Positions 18,136 through 30,006 of a DNA stretch of 53,552 bases are shown here, in pieces (position 1 is the stretch's first letter; each line of letters starts with the position of its first letter). The stretch lies in NCBI RefSeq assembly GCF_018616375.1, contig NZ_JAEQBB010000011.1, positions 1-53,552 on the forward strand, read 5' to 3'. Source of the DNA: Exiguobacterium sp. J17977. GTDB lineage: Bacteria > Bacillota > Bacilli > Exiguobacteriales > Exiguobacteriaceae. Below the pieces are notes generated by a model that saw nothing but the letters and a program-made list of their open reading frames with translations, was not told the DNA's origin and did not search any database. The position numbers and the translations under genes were made by a program.

Positions 18136-18501
18136 ATGGCTTTCAACAAAGAGCAATTCATCGAAGACCTCAAATCAATGACGGTTCTCGAACTTAACGA
18201 ACTCGTAAAAACAATCGAAGAAGAATTCGGCGTATCAGCAGCAGCTCCAGTAGCAGTTGCAGGTGCAGGCGCAGCAGCAGCTGAAGAGCAAACTGAATTC
18301 GACGTAATCCTCACAAACGCTGGCGCTGGTAAAATTAACGTCATCAAAGCGGTACGTGAACTTACAGGCCTCGGTCTTAAAGAAGCAAAAGCACTCGTTG
18401 ACGGAACTCCAGCTCCAGTCAAAGAAGGCGTTTCTAAAGAAGATGCAGACGCAGTCAAAGCTAAGCTTGAAGAAGCTGGCGCAACTGTCGAAGTTAAGTA
18501 A
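18136..18501 (+). CDS. rplL: Ribosomal protein L7/L12
   Basis: Multicopy stalk protein that recruits translational GTPases. N-terminal dimerization domain (1-32), an alanine-rich flexible hinge (about 35-52), and the globular C-terminal domain with [19 protein letters not shown]. 121 aa, strongly biased codons. AAAGGAGG lies before ATG 18136. Cotranscribed with rplJ; a terminator follows. Confidence 0.98.
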   Translation: MAFNKEQFIEDLKSMTVLELNELVKTIEEEFGVSAAAPVAVAGAGAAAAEEQTEFDVILTNAGAGKINVIKAVRELTGLGLKEAKALVDGTPAPVKEGVSKEDADAVKAKLEEAGATVEVK

Positions 18502-18526
18502 TCTAACTTTTACTTCTACAACCTAT

Positions 18527-18558
18527 AGAAGCTCGCTATGGCGAGCTTCTTTTATTTC
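18527..18558 (+). terminator. Intrinsic terminator after rplL
   Basis: Perfect 10-bp stem AGAAGCTCGC / GCGAGCTTCT with loop TATG, then TTTATTT. Confidence 0.88.
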
Positions 18559-18587
18559 CTTGAAGAGTGGGTTAGGAGGTTCAATGC

Positions 18588-19184
18588 ATGGGAGATCATT
18601 ACTATACGAACGACCCTAGTTCGAAAAGTGCCCCTGAGACATGGACGTTTGAGTTACGAGGGAAGACATATCGCTTCACCTCGGACCGCGGCGTGTTCTC
18701 GAAAGGATCGGTCGATTTTGGGTCACGTCTCTTAATCGAATCATTTGAAGTGCCTGATGTTGAAGGACGCATTTTAGATGTGGGCTGCGGCTACGGTCCG
18801 ATGGGGATCTCGCTTGCCGACGCCTCTGGGCGTGAAGCACTCCTCGTCGACGTGAACGAGCGAGCGCTTGCCTTGTCAGAGCAAAACGCCGCCCAAAACG
18901 GGGTGACGATTGAGACGCGACTCAGCCACGCTTATGACGGAGTCGGTGATGAACAGTTCGCCGCAATCGTGACCAATCCGCCGATTCGGGCCGGGAAACA
19001 AGTGGTCCACACGATTTTGCGCGACGCGTATACACACCTGGTCGTAGGTGGAGCGCTCTACGTCGTTATCCAAAAGAAACAAGGAGCGCCTTCTGCCAAG
19101 AAGTTGCTTGAAGATGTGTTCGGTCAAGTCGAGACGGTCGCGAAAGAAAAAGGGTATTTTATTTTCCGAGCAATTCGCTCTTGA
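18588..19184 (+). CDS. YbxB/RsmC-like class I methyltransferase
   Basis: Small AdoMet-dependent methyltransferase related to the C-terminal half of RsmC (16S rRNA G1207 N2-methyltransferase); B. subtilis has ybxB in the same place between rplL and rpoB. Motif I is LDVGCGYGPMGI (about 64-75), and NPPIR is the NPP(Y/F)-type catalytic motif of exocyclic-amino methyltransferases. 198 aa. The substrate, rRNA or other, is not proven by sequence. ATG 18588 follows TTAGGAGG. It lies downstream of the rplL terminator, so it may be expressed weakly by read-through. Confidence 0.9.
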   Translation: MGDHYYTNDPSSKSAPETWTFELRGKTYRFTSDRGVFSKGSVDFGSRLLIESFEVPDVEGRILDVGCGYGPMGISLADASGREALLVDVNERALALSEQNAAQNGVTIETRLSHAYDGVGDEQFAAIVTNPPIRAGKQVVHTILRDAYTHLVVGGALYVVIQKKQGAPSAKKLLEDVFGQVETVAKEKGYFIFRAIRS

Positions 19185-19201
19185 CAAACGGTGAAGTCTT
19201 G

Positions 19202-19230
19202 TTGACTCGCTATAACGTATATGCTAACAT
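19202..19230 (+). promoter_or_regulatory. SigA-type promoter of rpoB-rpoC
   Basis: TTGACT (19202-19207), 17-nt spacer, TAACAT (19225-19230). It gives rpoB a leader of about 140 nt. Confidence 0.7.
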
Positions 19231-19267
19231 TATAAAATGCCATTGGAATGGAATTCGCTTTGAACTG

Positions 19268-19302
19268 CCGCGTTTGCCGCTTTTTAGACGCGGAAAAGAG
19301 GC
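19268..19302 (+). other. rpoB leader with two competing hairpins
   Basis: CCGCGT (19268-19273) is complementary to ACGCGG (19288-19293). GCC-g-CTTTT (19276-19284) is complementary to AAAAG-a-GGC (19294-19302). The two pairings cross and cannot comfortably coexist. No T-run follows. A regulatory role is speculative. Confidence 0.4.
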
Positions 19303-19377
19303 GACATTCAATGACAATGTTCGATTATTACGCCCGAAAAATTCGATAGAGAATTGGGGGTCTGAGAGGTGAATCAG

Positions 19378-22300
19378 TTGACTGGTCAACTTGTTCAGTA
19401 CGGTCGTCACCGTCAGAGAAGAAGCTTTGCCCGTATCAGTGAGGTATTAGAGCTTCCGAATTTGATTGAAATTCAAACTGCTTCTTACGAGTGGTTCTTG
19501 CGTGAAGGATTGAAAGAGATGTTTACGGACATTTCGCCAATCTCCGACTTCACCGGAAACCTCGTGCTCGAGTTCATCGACTATTCGCTCAGTGAGCCGA
19601 AGTATTCGATCGATGAGTCGAAGGAGCGAGACGTAACTTACTCTGCGCCATTGCGCGTAAAAGTACGTTTGCAAAACAAAGAGACAGGTGAGCTCAAAGA
19701 ACAAGAAGTGTTCATGGGGGATTTCCCGCTCATGACAGAATCGGGAACGTTTATCATTAACGGTGCAGAACGCGTTATCGTTTCCCAGCTCGTTCGTTCA
19801 CCAAGCGTTTATTACAACGCGAAACTCGATAAAAACGGTAAGCGTGGCTTCGGAGCGACTGTGATTCCGAACCGTGGTGCATGGCTCGAACTTGAGACAG
19901 ATGCCAAAGATATCGTTTACGTTCGTATTGACCGTACCCGCAAAATCCCGGTAACGGTATTGTTGCGTGCCCTCGGTTTCGGTACGGACCAAGAGATTAT
20001 CGACCTTCTCGGGGATGACGAGTATCTTCGTAACACCCTTGAAAAAGATAATACCGAATCAACAGAAAAAGCGTTAATCGAAATTTACGAGCGTCTCCGC
20101 CCTGGTGAACCACCAACGGTTGAGAACGCGAAGTCACTTCTCGTTTCTCGTTTCTTCGACCCAAAACGTTACGACCTCGCAAACGTCGGTCGCTACAAGA
20201 TGAACAAAAAACTTCATCTTAAAAACCGTCTCTTCGGTCAAAAATTGGCCGAGACGCTCGTTGACCCAGAAACAGGCGAAGTCATCGCTGAAGCTGGAAC
20301 TGTCCTCGATCGTCGCAACCTTGACCGCGTTCTTCCACACTTGGAGAACGGCCTCGGTTATATGGATGCTGAGCCGACAGGCGGCGTCGCTGAAGGTGAA
20401 CCGTTCGGTCTTCAATCGATCAAAGTAATCTCACCAGATGACCCAGATGGAGAGCGTATCTTGAACATTATCGGTAACGGCAATATCGACCGCAGCGTGA
20501 AACACATCACGCCGGCTGATATCATCGCATCGATCAACTACTTCTTTAACTTACTACACGAAGTCGGAACAACAGATGACATCGACCACTTAGGAAACCG
20601 TCGTCTTCGTTCAGTCGGAGAACTTCTCCAAAACCAATTCCGGATCGGGCTTTCTCGTATGGAACGTGTCGTTAAAGAACGGATGTCGATTCAAGATCAA
20701 AACGCGATCACACCACAGGCGTTAATCAACATTCGCCCGGTAATCGCGTCGCTGAAAGAGTTCTTCGGTAGTTCGCAATTGTCACAGTTCATGGACCAAA
20801 CAAACCCGCTCGCAGAGCTCACGCACAAGCGTCGTCTCTCTGCACTTGGACCGGGTGGTTTGACACGTGAGCGTGCCGGTTTCGAAGTTCGAGACGTTCA
20901 CTATTCGCACTACGGTCGGATGTGTCCAATCGAAACGCCAGAAGGACCAAACATCGGTCTCATCAACTCGCTTTCGTCTTATGCGAAAGTAAACGAGTAC
21001 GGCTTCATTGAAGCTCCGTACCGTCGAGTCGACCCTGAAACAGGTCTCGTCACGAGCGAGATTCAATATATGACGGCGGATGAAGAAGATCTCTACGTCG
21101 TCGCCCAGGCGAACATGCCGCTCACAGAAGAAGGCGGATTCGCCAACGAACAAGTCCTTTGCCGTTTCCGCGGACAAAACTTGTCAGTTGAGCCGAACCG
21201 AGTCGATTATATGGACGTTTCGCCGAAACAGGTTGTTTCTGCCGCAACGGCATGTATCCCGTTCCTTGAGAACGATGACTCGAACCGTGCCCTCATGGGA
21301 GCGAACATGCAACGTCAAGCTGTACCACTTCTTCAACCAGATTCACCGATTATTGGTACTGGGATGGAGTATGTGTCAGCGAAAGACTCTGGGGCCGCGA
21401 TTATCGCGAAATTCCCAGGTGTCGTCGAGCGTGTCACAGCGCGTGAAATCTTGGTCCGCCGCACGTCTGACGTGAACGGTTCTGAGGTATCAGGTGACCT
21501 TGACCGCTACAAACTCCAAAAGTATGTCCGTTCGAACCAAGGGACATGCTACAACCAGAAGCCGATCATCGCCGCTGGCGACCGTGTCGAAAAAGGAGAA
21601 ATCCTTGCTGACGGTCCGTCGATGGATATGGGTGAGCTCGCGCTCGGCCGTAACGTCGTCGTCGCCTTCATGACATGGGACGGTTACAACTATGAGGATG
21701 CGATCATCATGAGTGAACGCCTCGTGAAAGATGACGTGTACACATCGATTCATATCGAAGAGTACGAGTCAGAATCACGCGACACGAAACTCGGACCTGA
21801 GGAAATCACACGTGATATTCCAAACGTCGGGGATGACGCACTTCGCAACTTGGACGACCGTGGGATCATCCGCATCGGTGCGGAAGTCAAGGATGGCGAT
21901 ATCCTCGTCGGTAAAGTTACGCCTAAAGGTGTGACTGAATTGACGGCGGAAGAGCGTCTCTTGCACGCGATCTTCGGTGAGAAGGCACGTGAAGTCCGTG
22001 ATACGTCACTCCGTGTACCAAACGGCGGCGACGGCATCATCTTGGACGTCAAAGTGTTCGACCGTGAAAACGGTGACGAACTCTCACCAGGCGTGAACCA
22101 AATGGTTCGTGTCTACATCGTTCAAAAACGTAAGATTCACGAAGGGGATAAGATGGCGGGACGTCACGGTAACAAAGGTGTTATCTCGCGCATTCTCCCT
22201 GAAGAAGACATGCCATACATGCCGGACGGCACACCGATTGACATCATGCTTAACCCACTAGGTGTACCATCACGGATGAACATCGGTCAGGTACTCGAAC

Positions 22301-22926
22301 TCCACCTTGGAATGGCGGCTAAAAAGCTCGGCATCAAAGTGGCGACACCTGTATTCGATGGTGCGCGTGAGGAAGACGTATGGGCAACGATTGAAGAAGC
22401 TGGAATGGACAAAGATGCCAAGACTCGTCTCTACGACGGTCGTACTGGTGAACCGTTCGATAACCGCGTCTCGGTCGGTGTCATGTATATGATCAAACTC
22501 GCGCACATGGTTGACGATAAACTTCACGCTCGTTCGACAGGACCATACTCGCTCGTCACGCAACAACCGCTCGGTGGTAAAGCACAGTTCGGTGGACAGC
22601 GTTTCGGTGAGATGGAAGTATGGGCACTTGAAGCGTACGGCGCAGCCTACACGCTCCAAGAGATCCTTACAATCAAGTCGGATGACACGGTTGGTCGTGT
22701 GAAAGCATACGAGGCCATCGTGAAAGGTGAGAGCGTTCCGAAAGCGGGCGTTCCTGAGTCGTTCCGCGTCTTGATTAAAGAGCTCCAAGCGCTCGGTATG
22801 GAAGTCAAGATGATGTCTGCGGACGATGAAGAAGTTGAAATGAAAGATGAAGATGACGACAACATCCCGAACGCAACATCGGCGTTAGAACAAGTCGTTC
22901 AACCGACTGTTACGGAAGAGGAATAA
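19378..22926 (+). CDS. rpoB: RNA polymerase beta subunit
   Basis: Catalytic core subunit with the rifampicin pocket. The rifampicin region at about 466-490 (SQLSQFMDQ...THKRRLSAL) has wild-type residues Q470, D473, H483 and S488, the equivalents of E. coli Q513, D516, H526 and S531. DGYNYEDAI and [12 protein letters not shown] are intact; the C-terminal tail is acidic. I chose TTG 19378 because AGAGGTGA lies 6 nt upstream and the product starts [15 protein letters not shown] as in B. subtilis; GTG 19369 is in frame. 1182 aa. rpoC follows 22 nt later. Confidence 0.97.
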   Translation: MTGQLVQYGRHRQRRSFARISEVLELPNLIEIQTASYEWFLREGLKEMFTDISPISDFTGNLVLEFIDYSLSEPKYSIDESKERDVTYSAPLRVKVRLQNKETGELKEQEVFMGDFPLMTESGTFIINGAERVIVSQLVRSPSVYYNAKLDKNGKRGFGATVIPNRGAWLELETDAKDIVYVRIDRTRKIPVTVLLRALGFGTDQEIIDLLGDDEYLRNTLEKDNTESTEKALIEIYERLRPGEPPTVENAKSLLVSRFFDPKRYDLANVGRYKMNKKLHLKNRLFGQKLAETLVDPETGEVIAEAGTVLDRRNLDRVLPHLENGLGYMDAEPTGGVAEGEPFGLQSIKVISPDDPDGERILNIIGNGNIDRSVKHITPADIIASINYFFNLLHEVGTTDDIDHLGNRRLRSVGELLQNQFRIGLSRMERVVKERMSIQDQNAITPQALINIRPVIASLKEFFGSSQLSQFMDQTNPLAELTHKRRLSALGPGGLTRERAGFEVRDVHYSHYGRMCPIETPEGPNIGLINSLSSYAKVNEYGFIEAPYRRVDPETGLVTSEIQYMTADEEDLYVVAQANMPLTEEGGFANEQVLCRFRGQNLSVEPNRVDYMDVSPKQVVSAATACIPFLENDDSNRALMGANMQRQAVPLLQPDSPIIGTGMEYVSAKDSGAAIIAKFPGVVERVTAREILVRRTSDVNGSEVSGDLDRYKLQKYVRSNQGTCYNQKPIIAAGDRVEKGEILADGPSMDMGELALGRNVVVAFMTWDGYNYEDAIIMSERLVKDDVYTSIHIEEYESESRDTKLGPEEITRDIPNVGDDALRNLDDRGIIRIGAEVKDGDILVGKVTPKGVTELTAEERLLHAIFGEKAREVRDTSLRVPNGGDGIILDVKVFDRENGDELSPGVNQMVRVYIVQKRKIHEGDKMAGRHGNKGVISRILPEEDMPYMPDGTPIDIMLNPLGVPSRMNIGQVLELHLGMAAKKLGIKVATPVFDGAREEDVWATIEEAGMDKDAKTRLYDGRTGEPFDNRVSVGVMYMIKLAHMVDDKLHARSTGPYSLVTQQPLGGKAQFGGQRFGEMEVWALEAYGAAYTLQEILTIKSDDTVGRVKAYEAIVKGESVPKAGVPESFRVLIKELQALGMEVKMMSADDEEVEMKDEDDDNIPNATSALEQVVQPTVTEEE

Positions 22927-22948
22927 GGCGAAAAGGGAGGTCGGCCCC

Positions 22949-25900
22949 TTGGTAGATGTTAATCGATTTGAATATATGAAAATCGGCTTGGCTTCACCCG
23001 AGAAGATCCGTTCGTGGTCTTACGGGGAAGTCAAAAAGCCGGAAACGATCAACTATCGTACACTTAAACCAGAGAAGGACGGATTGTTCTGTGAACGAAT
23101 CTTCGGTCCTACGAAAGACTGGGAATGTTACTGCGGGAAATACAAACGGATCCGTTATAAAGGAGTCATTTGTGATCGTTGTGGCGTTGAAGTGACGAAA
23201 GCGAAAGTGCGTCGCGAGCGTATGGGCCATATCGAGCTCGCGGCACCAGTTTCGCACATCTGGTACTTCAAAGGGATTCCAAGCCGAATGGGGCTTGTTC
23301 TCGATATGTCACCACGTGCGCTCGAAGAAGTAATCTACTTCGCGTCGTACGTTGTGACAGAGCCAGGTGATACTCCGCTTGAGAAGAAACAACTTCTCTC
23401 GGAAAAAGAATACCGTCTCTACCGTGAAAAATACGGCAGCGACTTCAGAGCAGACATGGGTGCAGAAGCGATCCGTACACTCCTTCAAGACGTTCAACTC
23501 GAGAAGGAAGTCGGAGAACTCCGCGAAGAATTGAAGACGGTTCAAGGCCAACGTCGTACACGTGCGATTAAACGTCTTGAAGTGCTCGATGCGTTCTTCA
23601 CGTCAGGCAATGATCCAGATTGGATGATTCTTGAAGTACTTCCTGTCATTCCGCCAGAGCTTCGCCCGATGGTGCAGCTCGACGGTGGACGCTTTGCGAC
23701 ATCTGACTTGAACGATTTGTATCGTCGAGTCATCAACCGGAACAACCGTCTCAAACGTTTGCTCGATCTCGGCGCGCCGAACATCATCGTGCAAAACGAG
23801 AAGCGTATGCTTCAAGAAGCGGTTGACGCCCTCATCGACAACGGTCGTCGTGGTCGTCCGGTCACAGGACCAGGTAACCGTCCCCTCAAATCACTTTCAC
23901 ATATGTTGAAAGGGAAACAAGGTCGTTTCCGTCAAAACCTTCTTGGTAAACGGGTCGACTATTCAGGACGTTCGGTTATCGTCGTTGGTCCGAACTTGAA
24001 GATGTACCAATGTGGTCTCCCGAAAGAGATGGCCCTTGAACTCTTCAAACCGTTCGTGATGAAAGAACTTGTCGGTCGCGGCATCGCGTCGAACATCAAG
24101 AACGCCAAACGTAAGATTGAGAAGATGCAACCAGAAATCTGGGGCGTCCTCGAAGAAGTCATTCGTGAGCATCCGGTTCTCTTGAACCGTGCCCCAACGC
24201 TTCACCGCCTAGGGATTCAAGCTTTCGAACCGATTCTCGTCGAAGGTCGCGCTATTCGCCTTCACCCGCTCGTATGTACGGCTTACAACGCCGACTTCGA
24301 TGGTGACCAAATGGCGGTTCACGTACCACTTTCTGCTGAAGCACAAGCGGAAGCTCGTCTTCTCATGCTCGCAGCGCAAAACATCTTGAACCCGAAAGAC
24401 GGAAAACCAGTTGTTACACCATCGCAGGATATGGTCCTCGGTAACTACTACATCTCGCTTGAACGCGACGATGCCGTCGGACAAGGGAAAATTTTGTCGA
24501 ACGTGAACGAAGCGCTCATCGCGTATCAAAATGGCTATGTCCACTTGCATACACGTGTCGCTCTTCCAGCACGTACGCTCAACAACCCAACGTTCACAGA
24601 TGAGCAAAACGAGAAATTGTTGATCACAACGGTCGGTAAGATGATCTTTAACGAGATCTTGCCGAACACGTTCCCATACTTGAACGAGCCGACGATGGAA
24701 AACTTGCAGGAAGCAACGCCTGACAAGTACTTCATCGACAAAGGTGCCAACGTGGCGGAAGAAATCGCCTCGCGTCCTTTGGTCGAGCCGTTCAAAAAAG
24801 GATTCCTTGGAAAAGTCATTGCGGAAGTGTTCCAGAAGTTCGAAACGACTGAAACAAGCCGCATGCTTGACCGGATGAAAGATCTCGGCTTCAAACACTC
24901 GACGAAAGCCGGTGTGACGGTCGGAATCGCCGATATCATCGTTCTTCCGGACAAACAAGAGATCCTTGATGAAGCGCAAACCCAAGTCGATCAAATCATG
25001 AAGTCATTCCGTCGCGGTCTCATCACTGAAGATGAGCGTTACGAGCGCGTTGTACGCTCTTGGAACGAAGCGAAGGATGAGATTCAATCACGATTGATGA
25101 AATCCCTCAATCGCTTGAACCCAATCTTCATGATGTCTGACTCAGGTGCCCGTGGTAACGCGTCCAACTTCACGCAGCTCGCAGGGATGCGTGGTTTGAT
25201 GGCCGCTCCATCTGGCCGCATCATCGAACTTCCGATCAAATCTTCATTCCGTGAAGGTTTGACGGTACAAGAGTACTTCATCTCGACGCACGGTGCGCGT
25301 AAAGGTCTTGCCGATACAGCCCTTAAGACGGCTGACTCAGGTTACTTGACGCGTCGTCTCGTTGACGTAGCCCAAGATGTCATCATCCGTGAAGAAGATT
25401 GTGGAACGGACCGCGGAATCCGCGTCGCCGCACTCCGCGAAGGCACGGAAGAAATCGAAAACTTGTATGACCGCCTCGTCGGCCGTACAGCGTTCGAGAC
25501 AGTGGCACATCCGGAAACGGGTGAAGTCATGGTCGAGAAGAACCAATTGATTACCGAAGATCTCGCTCGCGACATCGTCGACGCTGGAATCGAACGAGTT
25601 GAAATCCGTACAGCCTTTACATGTAACACGTCACACGGCGTATGTAAAAAATGTTACGGCCGCAACTTGGCGACTGGCTCGAACGTTGAAGTCGGCGAAG
25701 CTGTCGGAATCATCGCCGCGCAATCAATCGGTGAGCCAGGAACGCAGCTTACAATGCGTACCTTCCACACAGGTGGTGTAGCCGGAGATGATATCACACA
25801 AGGTCTTCCACGTATCCAAGAGGTATTCGAGGCTCGTAACCCGAAAGGGCAAGCGGTCATCTCGGAAATCCCTGGTACGGTCATCGACTTTACAGAATCG

Positions 25901-26548
25901 CGTGACAAGCGTGAACTCACGGTCGAAGGACTCAGTGAGACACGTACGTACACGATTCCGTTCGGAGCACGTCTTCGTGTTCAAATCGGAGATACAGTAG
26001 AAGCCGGAGAAGTCTTTACGGAAGGTTCGATCGATCCGAAAGAATTGCTCGCCGTCCGTGGTGTATCTGGTGTTCAAAACTATCTTCTTCAAGAAGTACA
26101 AAAAGTTTACCGCATGCAAGGGGTAGAAATCGGCGACAAACACGTCGAAGTCATGGTTCGTCAAATGCTTCGTCGCGTCAAAGTCATCGAGTCTGGTGAC
26201 ACGCCGCTTCTCCCTGGTTCGCTCGTCGATATCAGCGTCTTCAAAGAAGCGTGTAAAGATACGCTTCGCGAAGGCAAGAGCCCGGCAACAGCGAAACCGG
26301 TCCTTCTCGGAATCACAAAAGCGTCGCTTGAGACAGATTCGTTCCTCTCGGCCGCTTCGTTCCAAGAAACGACTCGTGTATTGACAGATGCTGCCATCAA
26401 AGGCAAGCGCGACTATCTCCTCGGACTCAAAGAGAACGTCATCATCGGGAAACTCGTTCCAGCTGGTACTGGGATGCCGGTTTACCGTGATGTTAAACTC
26501 AAAGAAGAAGAGACGAAAGCCGTTCTCGAAGACACGACGGTAGAATAA
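22949..26548 (+). CDS. rpoC: RNA polymerase beta' subunit
   Basis: Catalytic subunit with the active-site magnesium motif [10 protein letters not shown]449, D451 and D453. The N-terminal zinc ribbon has C60, C62, C75 and C78. Bridge helix/trigger loop region includes [19 protein letters not shown]-type sequence, and a second zinc site lies near [13 protein letters not shown]. 1199 aa, typical of Bacillales. Start is TTG 22949 with GGGAGG upstream, as the start codon in B. subtilis is also TTG. Confidence 0.98.
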   Translation: MVDVNRFEYMKIGLASPEKIRSWSYGEVKKPETINYRTLKPEKDGLFCERIFGPTKDWECYCGKYKRIRYKGVICDRCGVEVTKAKVRRERMGHIELAAPVSHIWYFKGIPSRMGLVLDMSPRALEEVIYFASYVVTEPGDTPLEKKQLLSEKEYRLYREKYGSDFRADMGAEAIRTLLQDVQLEKEVGELREELKTVQGQRRTRAIKRLEVLDAFFTSGNDPDWMILEVLPVIPPELRPMVQLDGGRFATSDLNDLYRRVINRNNRLKRLLDLGAPNIIVQNEKRMLQEAVDALIDNGRRGRPVTGPGNRPLKSLSHMLKGKQGRFRQNLLGKRVDYSGRSVIVVGPNLKMYQCGLPKEMALELFKPFVMKELVGRGIASNIKNAKRKIEKMQPEIWGVLEEVIREHPVLLNRAPTLHRLGIQAFEPILVEGRAIRLHPLVCTAYNADFDGDQMAVHVPLSAEAQAEARLLMLAAQNILNPKDGKPVVTPSQDMVLGNYYISLERDDAVGQGKILSNVNEALIAYQNGYVHLHTRVALPARTLNNPTFTDEQNEKLLITTVGKMIFNEILPNTFPYLNEPTMENLQEATPDKYFIDKGANVAEEIASRPLVEPFKKGFLGKVIAEVFQKFETTETSRMLDRMKDLGFKHSTKAGVTVGIADIIVLPDKQEILDEAQTQVDQIMKSFRRGLITEDERYERVVRSWNEAKDEIQSRLMKSLNRLNPIFMMSDSGARGNASNFTQLAGMRGLMAAPSGRIIELPIKSSFREGLTVQEYFISTHGARKGLADTALKTADSGYLTRRLVDVAQDVIIREEDCGTDRGIRVAALREGTEEIENLYDRLVGRTAFETVAHPETGEVMVEKNQLITEDLARDIVDAGIERVEIRTAFTCNTSHGVCKKCYGRNLATGSNVEVGEAVGIIAAQSIGEPGTQLTMRTFHTGGVAGDDITQGLPRIQEVFEARNPKGQAVISEIPGTVIDFTESRDKRELTVEGLSETRTYTIPFGARLRVQIGDTVEAGEVFTEGSIDPKELLAVRGVSGVQNYLLQEVQKVYRMQGVEIGDKHVEVMVRQMLRRVKVIESGDTPLLPGSLVDISVFKEACKDTLREGKSPATAKPVLLGITKASLETDSFLSAASFQETTRVLTDAAIKGKRDYLLGLKENVIIGKLVPAGTGMPVYRDVKLKEEETKAVLEDTTVE

Positions 26549-26555
26549 AAACGTC

Positions 26556-26584
26556 TTGACAGCATGGGTTGGCGGTGCTACTAT
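26556..26584 (+). promoter_or_regulatory. SigA-type promoter of the str operon
   Basis: Consensus TTGACA (26556-26561), 17-nt spacer, TACTAT (26579-26584), immediately after the rpoC stop. It implies a long leader of about 245 nt before rpsL. Confidence 0.85.
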
Positions 26585-26589
26585 GATTT

Positions 26590-26830
26590 AGTGCCGCCAA
26601 TCGGTTGTTGTCGATGACAACGGTGTCCAGCAGTCGGCAAGCTACTTGGACGTCACCCGATCTTTCTCCGGAAAGGTTTGGCTGCTATTATTGCCACTTT
26701 CAAGGTATAACTCACGTTTTTGCGAGGTCATGGAATGCCTACGCCTCGTAAAAGCGTTTCGTTATGACCTTAAATGAACCACCCGGGTCGGTGGGTCTAG
26801 AAAATAGCATAATTCAGGAAGGGAGGATCT
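26590..26830 (+). promoter_or_regulatory. Long structured leader of rpsL
   Basis: No plausible gene fits here. Visible pairings: GTTGTC-GAT-GACAAC near 26606; CTTTC (26662-26666) with GAAAG (26671-26675) on a TCCG loop; the same GAAAG with a second CTTTC (26697-26701), helped by TGGC/GCCA; TTTTGCGAGG (26718-26727) with CCTCGTAAAA (26744-26753); and AGGTCAT (26725-26731) with ATGACCT (26764-26770). Two pairs compete, as in switching RNAs. In B. subtilis an L7Ae-like gene sits between rpoC and rpsL. I do not recognise a known riboswitch class. Confidence 0.55.
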
Positions 26831-26836
26831 TCAAAG

Positions 26837-27259
26837 ATGCCTACTATCAACCAGCTAGTCCGTAAAGGACGTAAATCGAAAGTCGTTAAATCTGACTCTC
26901 CAGCACTTAACAAAGGTTACAACAGTTTCATCAAGTCACAAACTAACGTGAGCTCGCCACAGAAACGTGGTGTTTGTACACGTGTTGGTACAATGACTCC
27001 GAAGAAACCGAACTCGGCATTACGTAAGTATGCTCGTGTTCGTTTGACTAACCAAATCGAAGTGACTGCGTACATTCCAGGTATTGGCCACAACCTTCAA
27101 GAGCACAGCGTTGTTCTTATCCGTGGAGGACGTGTAAAAGACTTACCAGGGGTACGTTACCACATCGTTCGTGGTGCGCTTGACACTGCAGGTGTTGACG
27201 GACGTATGCAAGGCCGTTCTAAATACGGTACGAAACGTCCGAAAGCTGCGAAGAAGTAA
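26837..27259 (+). CDS. rpsL: Ribosomal protein S12
   Basis: Decoding-centre protein and determinant of streptomycin response. [11 protein letters not shown] (54-64) contains the conserved lysine K56, equivalent to E. coli K42; [12 protein letters not shown] holds the second conserved lysine. Both are wild type. 140 aa. GGGAGGA lies before ATG 26837. First gene of the str operon. Confidence 0.98.
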   Translation: MPTINQLVRKGRKSKVVKSDSPALNKGYNSFIKSQTNVSSPQKRGVCTRVGTMTPKKPNSALRKYARVRLTNQIEVTAYIPGIGHNLQEHSVVLIRGGRVKDLPGVRYHIVRGALDTAGVDGRMQGRSKYGTKRPKAAKK

Positions 27260-27307
27260 TTCTCGCGAAACTAAAAACTACTGAAATTTTGAAAGGAGGG
27301 TACTCGG

Positions 27308-27775
27308 ATGCGTAAAAACCGTGCAGAACGTCGTGACGTTATCGCAGATCCGATCTACAACTCGAAATTGGTAACTCGCCTCATTAACCGTGTCATGTTA
27401 GACGGTAAAAAAGGTACAGCTCAAACTATCATTTACAACGCATTTGGCCTCATCGCTGAACGCTCAGGCAAAGAGCCTATGGAAGTGTTCGAAGAAGCAA
27501 TGAACAACATCATGCCTGTACTTGAAGTTAAAGCTCGCCGTGTTGGTGGAGCAAACTACCAAGTTCCTGTTGAAGTTCGTCCAGAGCGCCGTACGACACT
27601 TGGTCTTCGTTACCTCGTGAACTACGCTCGTCTCCGCAACGAGAAAACGATGGAGCAACGTATCGCGAACGAAATCATGGATGCAGCCAATAACACTGGT
27701 GCGTCTGTTAAGAAACGCGAAGACATGCATAAGATGGCAGAAGCGAACAAAGCGTTTGCTCACTATCGTTGGTAA
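27308..27775 (+). CDS. rpsG: Ribosomal protein S7
   Basis: Primary 16S 3'-domain assembly protein; in E. coli it represses str mRNA translation. 155 aa with [10 protein letters not shown] at the N-terminus and the beta-hairpin [16 protein letters not shown] contacting E-site tRNA. AAAGGAGGG lies before ATG 27308. Followed by a large hairpin and fusA. Confidence 0.98.
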   Translation: MRKNRAERRDVIADPIYNSKLVTRLINRVMLDGKKGTAQTIIYNAFGLIAERSGKEPMEVFEEAMNNIMPVLEVKARRVGGANYQVPVEVRPERRTTLGLRYLVNYARLRNEKTMEQRIANEIMDAANNTGASVKKREDMHKMAEANKAFAHYRW

Positions 27776-27784
27776 GTTAAACGT

Positions 27785-27830
27785 AAAGACCACTCCACGT
27801 CACCAAGCGGTGGCTTAATGGAGTGGCTTT
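27785..27830 (+). other. Large intercistronic hairpin, rpsG-fusA
   Basis: AAAGACCACTCCA (27785-27797) pairs with TGGAGTGGCTTT (27819-27830), 12 bp with one bulged A; CACC/GGTG forms an inner stem. No T-run, so an attenuating, protein-binding or processing element is possible. TATAAT at 27835-27840 lacks a matching -35. Confidence 0.6.
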
Positions 27831-27891
27831 CGGGTATAATCATATCGTGTGCCAGCACACGAAAAACACATGCGGAAGGAGAATACCCAGT

Positions 27892-29970
27892 ATGGCAAGA
27901 GAATTCTCCCTAAAGAATACTCGTAACATCGGGATCATGGCTCACATCGATGCCGGTAAGACGACAACAACTGAACGTATTCTTTATTACACAGGTCGTA
28001 TCCACAAAATTGGTGAAACTCATGAAGGAGCTTCACAAATGGACTGGATGGAGCAGGAGCAAGAGCGTGGAATCACGATCACTTCTGCAGCGACAACTGC
28101 ACAGTGGAATGGCCACCGTGTAAACATCATCGATACACCTGGACACGTAGACTTCACAGTTGAAGTTGAACGTTCACTCCGTGTACTTGATGGCGCTGTT
28201 GCGGTACTTGACGCTCAGTCAGGTGTTGAACCACAGACAGAAACTGTATGGCGTCAAGCGACGACTTACGGTGTTCCACGTGTCGTATTCGTCAACAAGA
28301 TGGATAAGATCGGTGCGGACTTCTTGTACTCGGTGAAAACACTTCACGAACGTTTACACGCAAACGCACATCCAATCCAACTTCCAATCGGTGCGGAAGA
28401 TGAATTCAAAGGAATCATCGACCTCGTTGAGAAGAAGACATACATGTACACGAACGACCTCGGTACTGACATCGAAGTAACGGATGGCTACCCAGCTGAC
28501 ATGGCTGACGAAGCTGAAGAACTTCGCGGTCAATTGATCGAAGCGGTTGCTGACTACAACGAAGAGTTGATGATGAAATACCTCGAAGGCGAAGAGATCT
28601 CAATCGAAGAACTCAAAGCTGGTATCCGTCAAGCAACACTCAGCGTAGAATTCTACCCTGTACTCGTTGGTTCTGCCTTCAAAAACAAAGGTGTTCAATT
28701 GATGTTGGACGCTGTTGTTGATTACCTCCCATCACCAGTTGATGTTGAGTCAATCAAAGGTGTTAACCTCGACACAGAAGAAGAAATCACGCGTGAGCCT
28801 TCTGACGAAGCTCCGTTCTCGGCACTTGCGTTCAAAGTCATGACGGACCCTTACGTCGGTAAATTGACGTTCTTCCGCGTGTACTCTGGTACAGCACAAG
28901 CTGGTTCGTATGTGAAGAACTCGACTAAAGGTAAGCGTGAGCGCCTCGGTCGTATCCTTCAAATGCACGCGAACAGCCGTGAAGAAATCCCAATGGTATT
29001 CGCTGGTGACATCGCCGCAGCCGTTGGTCTTAAAGATACTACGACTGGTGATACGCTTTGCTCAGAAAAAGACAACGTCGTTCTCGAGTCAATGACATTC
29101 CCAGAACCGGTTATCTCGGTCGCTATCGAGCCTAAATCGAAAGCTGACCAAGACAAGATGGGTCAAGCCCTCGCGAAACTCGCAGAAGAGGATCCAACTT
29201 TCCGCACTGAAACAAACCAAGAGACTGGTCAAACGATCATCTCTGGTATGGGTGAGCTTCACCTTGATATCCTCGTTGACCGTATGCGTCGCGAATTCAA
29301 AGTAGAAGCTAACGTTGGTGCACCACAAGTTGCTTACCGTGAAACAATCCGTGGCGCTGCGAAGATCGATTCGAAATTCGTACGTCAATCAGGTGGACGC
29401 GGTCAGTACGGTCACGTTGTCGTAGAATTCGAGCCGAACGAAGAAGGCGCTGGATTCGCATTCGAGAACAAGATCGTCGGTGGTGTTGTACCACGTGAAT
29501 ACGTCCCAGCTGTTCAGAACGGGATTGAAGAAGCTCTCGAAAACGGTATCCTCGCTGGTTACCCAGTAGTTGACGTTAAAGCTGCCCTCGTCTTCGGATC
29601 GTACCACGATGTCGACTCGAACGAGATGGCGTTTAAAGTTGCTGCTTCGATGGCGGTTAAACAACTTAAGGAACAAGCGAAAGCTGTCATCCTTGAGCCA
29701 ATGATGCGTGTTGAAGTTGTCATCCCAGAAGAATACTTGGGAGACATCATGGGTGACGTCACGTCACGCCGTGGACGCGTAGAAGGTATGGAAGCACGCG
29801 GTAACGCTCAAGTCGTTAAAGCAATGGTTCCACTTTCAGAAATGTTTGGATATGCGACATCGCTTCGTTCACGTACGCAAGGACGCGGAACGTACTCGAT
29901 GCACTTCGATCACTACGAAGAAGTACCGAAGTCAATCGCAGAAGAAATCATCAAAAAAGCGAACGGCTAA
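27892..29970 (+). CDS. fusA: Elongation factor G
   Basis: Translational GTPase driving translocation and, with RRF, ribosome recycling. P-loop AHIDAGKT is at 17-24; switch regions [10 protein letters not shown] and DTPGHVDF, and the guanine site NKMD, are intact. Domains II-V follow to 692 aa. I chose ATG 27892 with GGAAGGAGAA upstream; the frame is open back to 27823 but that part covers the intercistronic hairpin. Confidence 0.98.
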   Translation: MAREFSLKNTRNIGIMAHIDAGKTTTTERILYYTGRIHKIGETHEGASQMDWMEQEQERGITITSAATTAQWNGHRVNIIDTPGHVDFTVEVERSLRVLDGAVAVLDAQSGVEPQTETVWRQATTYGVPRVVFVNKMDKIGADFLYSVKTLHERLHANAHPIQLPIGAEDEFKGIIDLVEKKTYMYTNDLGTDIEVTDGYPADMADEAEELRGQLIEAVADYNEELMMKYLEGEEISIEELKAGIRQATLSVEFYPVLVGSAFKNKGVQLMLDAVVDYLPSPVDVESIKGVNLDTEEEITREPSDEAPFSALAFKVMTDPYVGKLTFFRVYSGTAQAGSYVKNSTKGKRERLGRILQMHANSREEIPMVFAGDIAAAVGLKDTTTGDTLCSEKDNVVLESMTFPEPVISVAIEPKSKADQDKMGQALAKLAEEDPTFRTETNQETGQTIISGMGELHLDILVDRMRREFKVEANVGAPQVAYRETIRGAAKIDSKFVRQSGGRGQYGHVVVEFEPNEEGAGFAFENKIVGGVVPREYVPAVQNGIEEALENGILAGYPVVDVKAALVFGSYHDVDSNEMAFKVAASMAVKQLKEQAKAVILEPMMRVEVVIPEEYLGDIMGDVTSRRGRVEGMEARGNAQVVKAMVPLSEMFGYATSLRSRTQGRGTYSMHFDHYEEVPKSIAEEIIKKANG

Positions 29971-30006
29971 TAACGGTTGTAACGCTTAATTGATTGTTGT
30001 AAGCTA

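Noticed and set aside
19181-19372. 63-codon frame in the rpoB leader
   Set aside because: It crosses the rpoB promoter and leader hairpins and has no similarity or ribosome-binding site.
22270-22788. 172-codon minus-strand frame inside rpoB
   Set aside because: Shadow of rpoB, no independent start signals.
24209-24994. 261-codon open frame on the minus strand inside rpoC
   Set aside because: It is the antisense shadow of a conserved, GC-biased coding region; no ribosome-binding site or recognisable protein.
27835-27840. TATAAT as a fusA promoter
   Set aside because: No -35 at 15-19 nt and no extended TG; left as a note in the hairpin entry.
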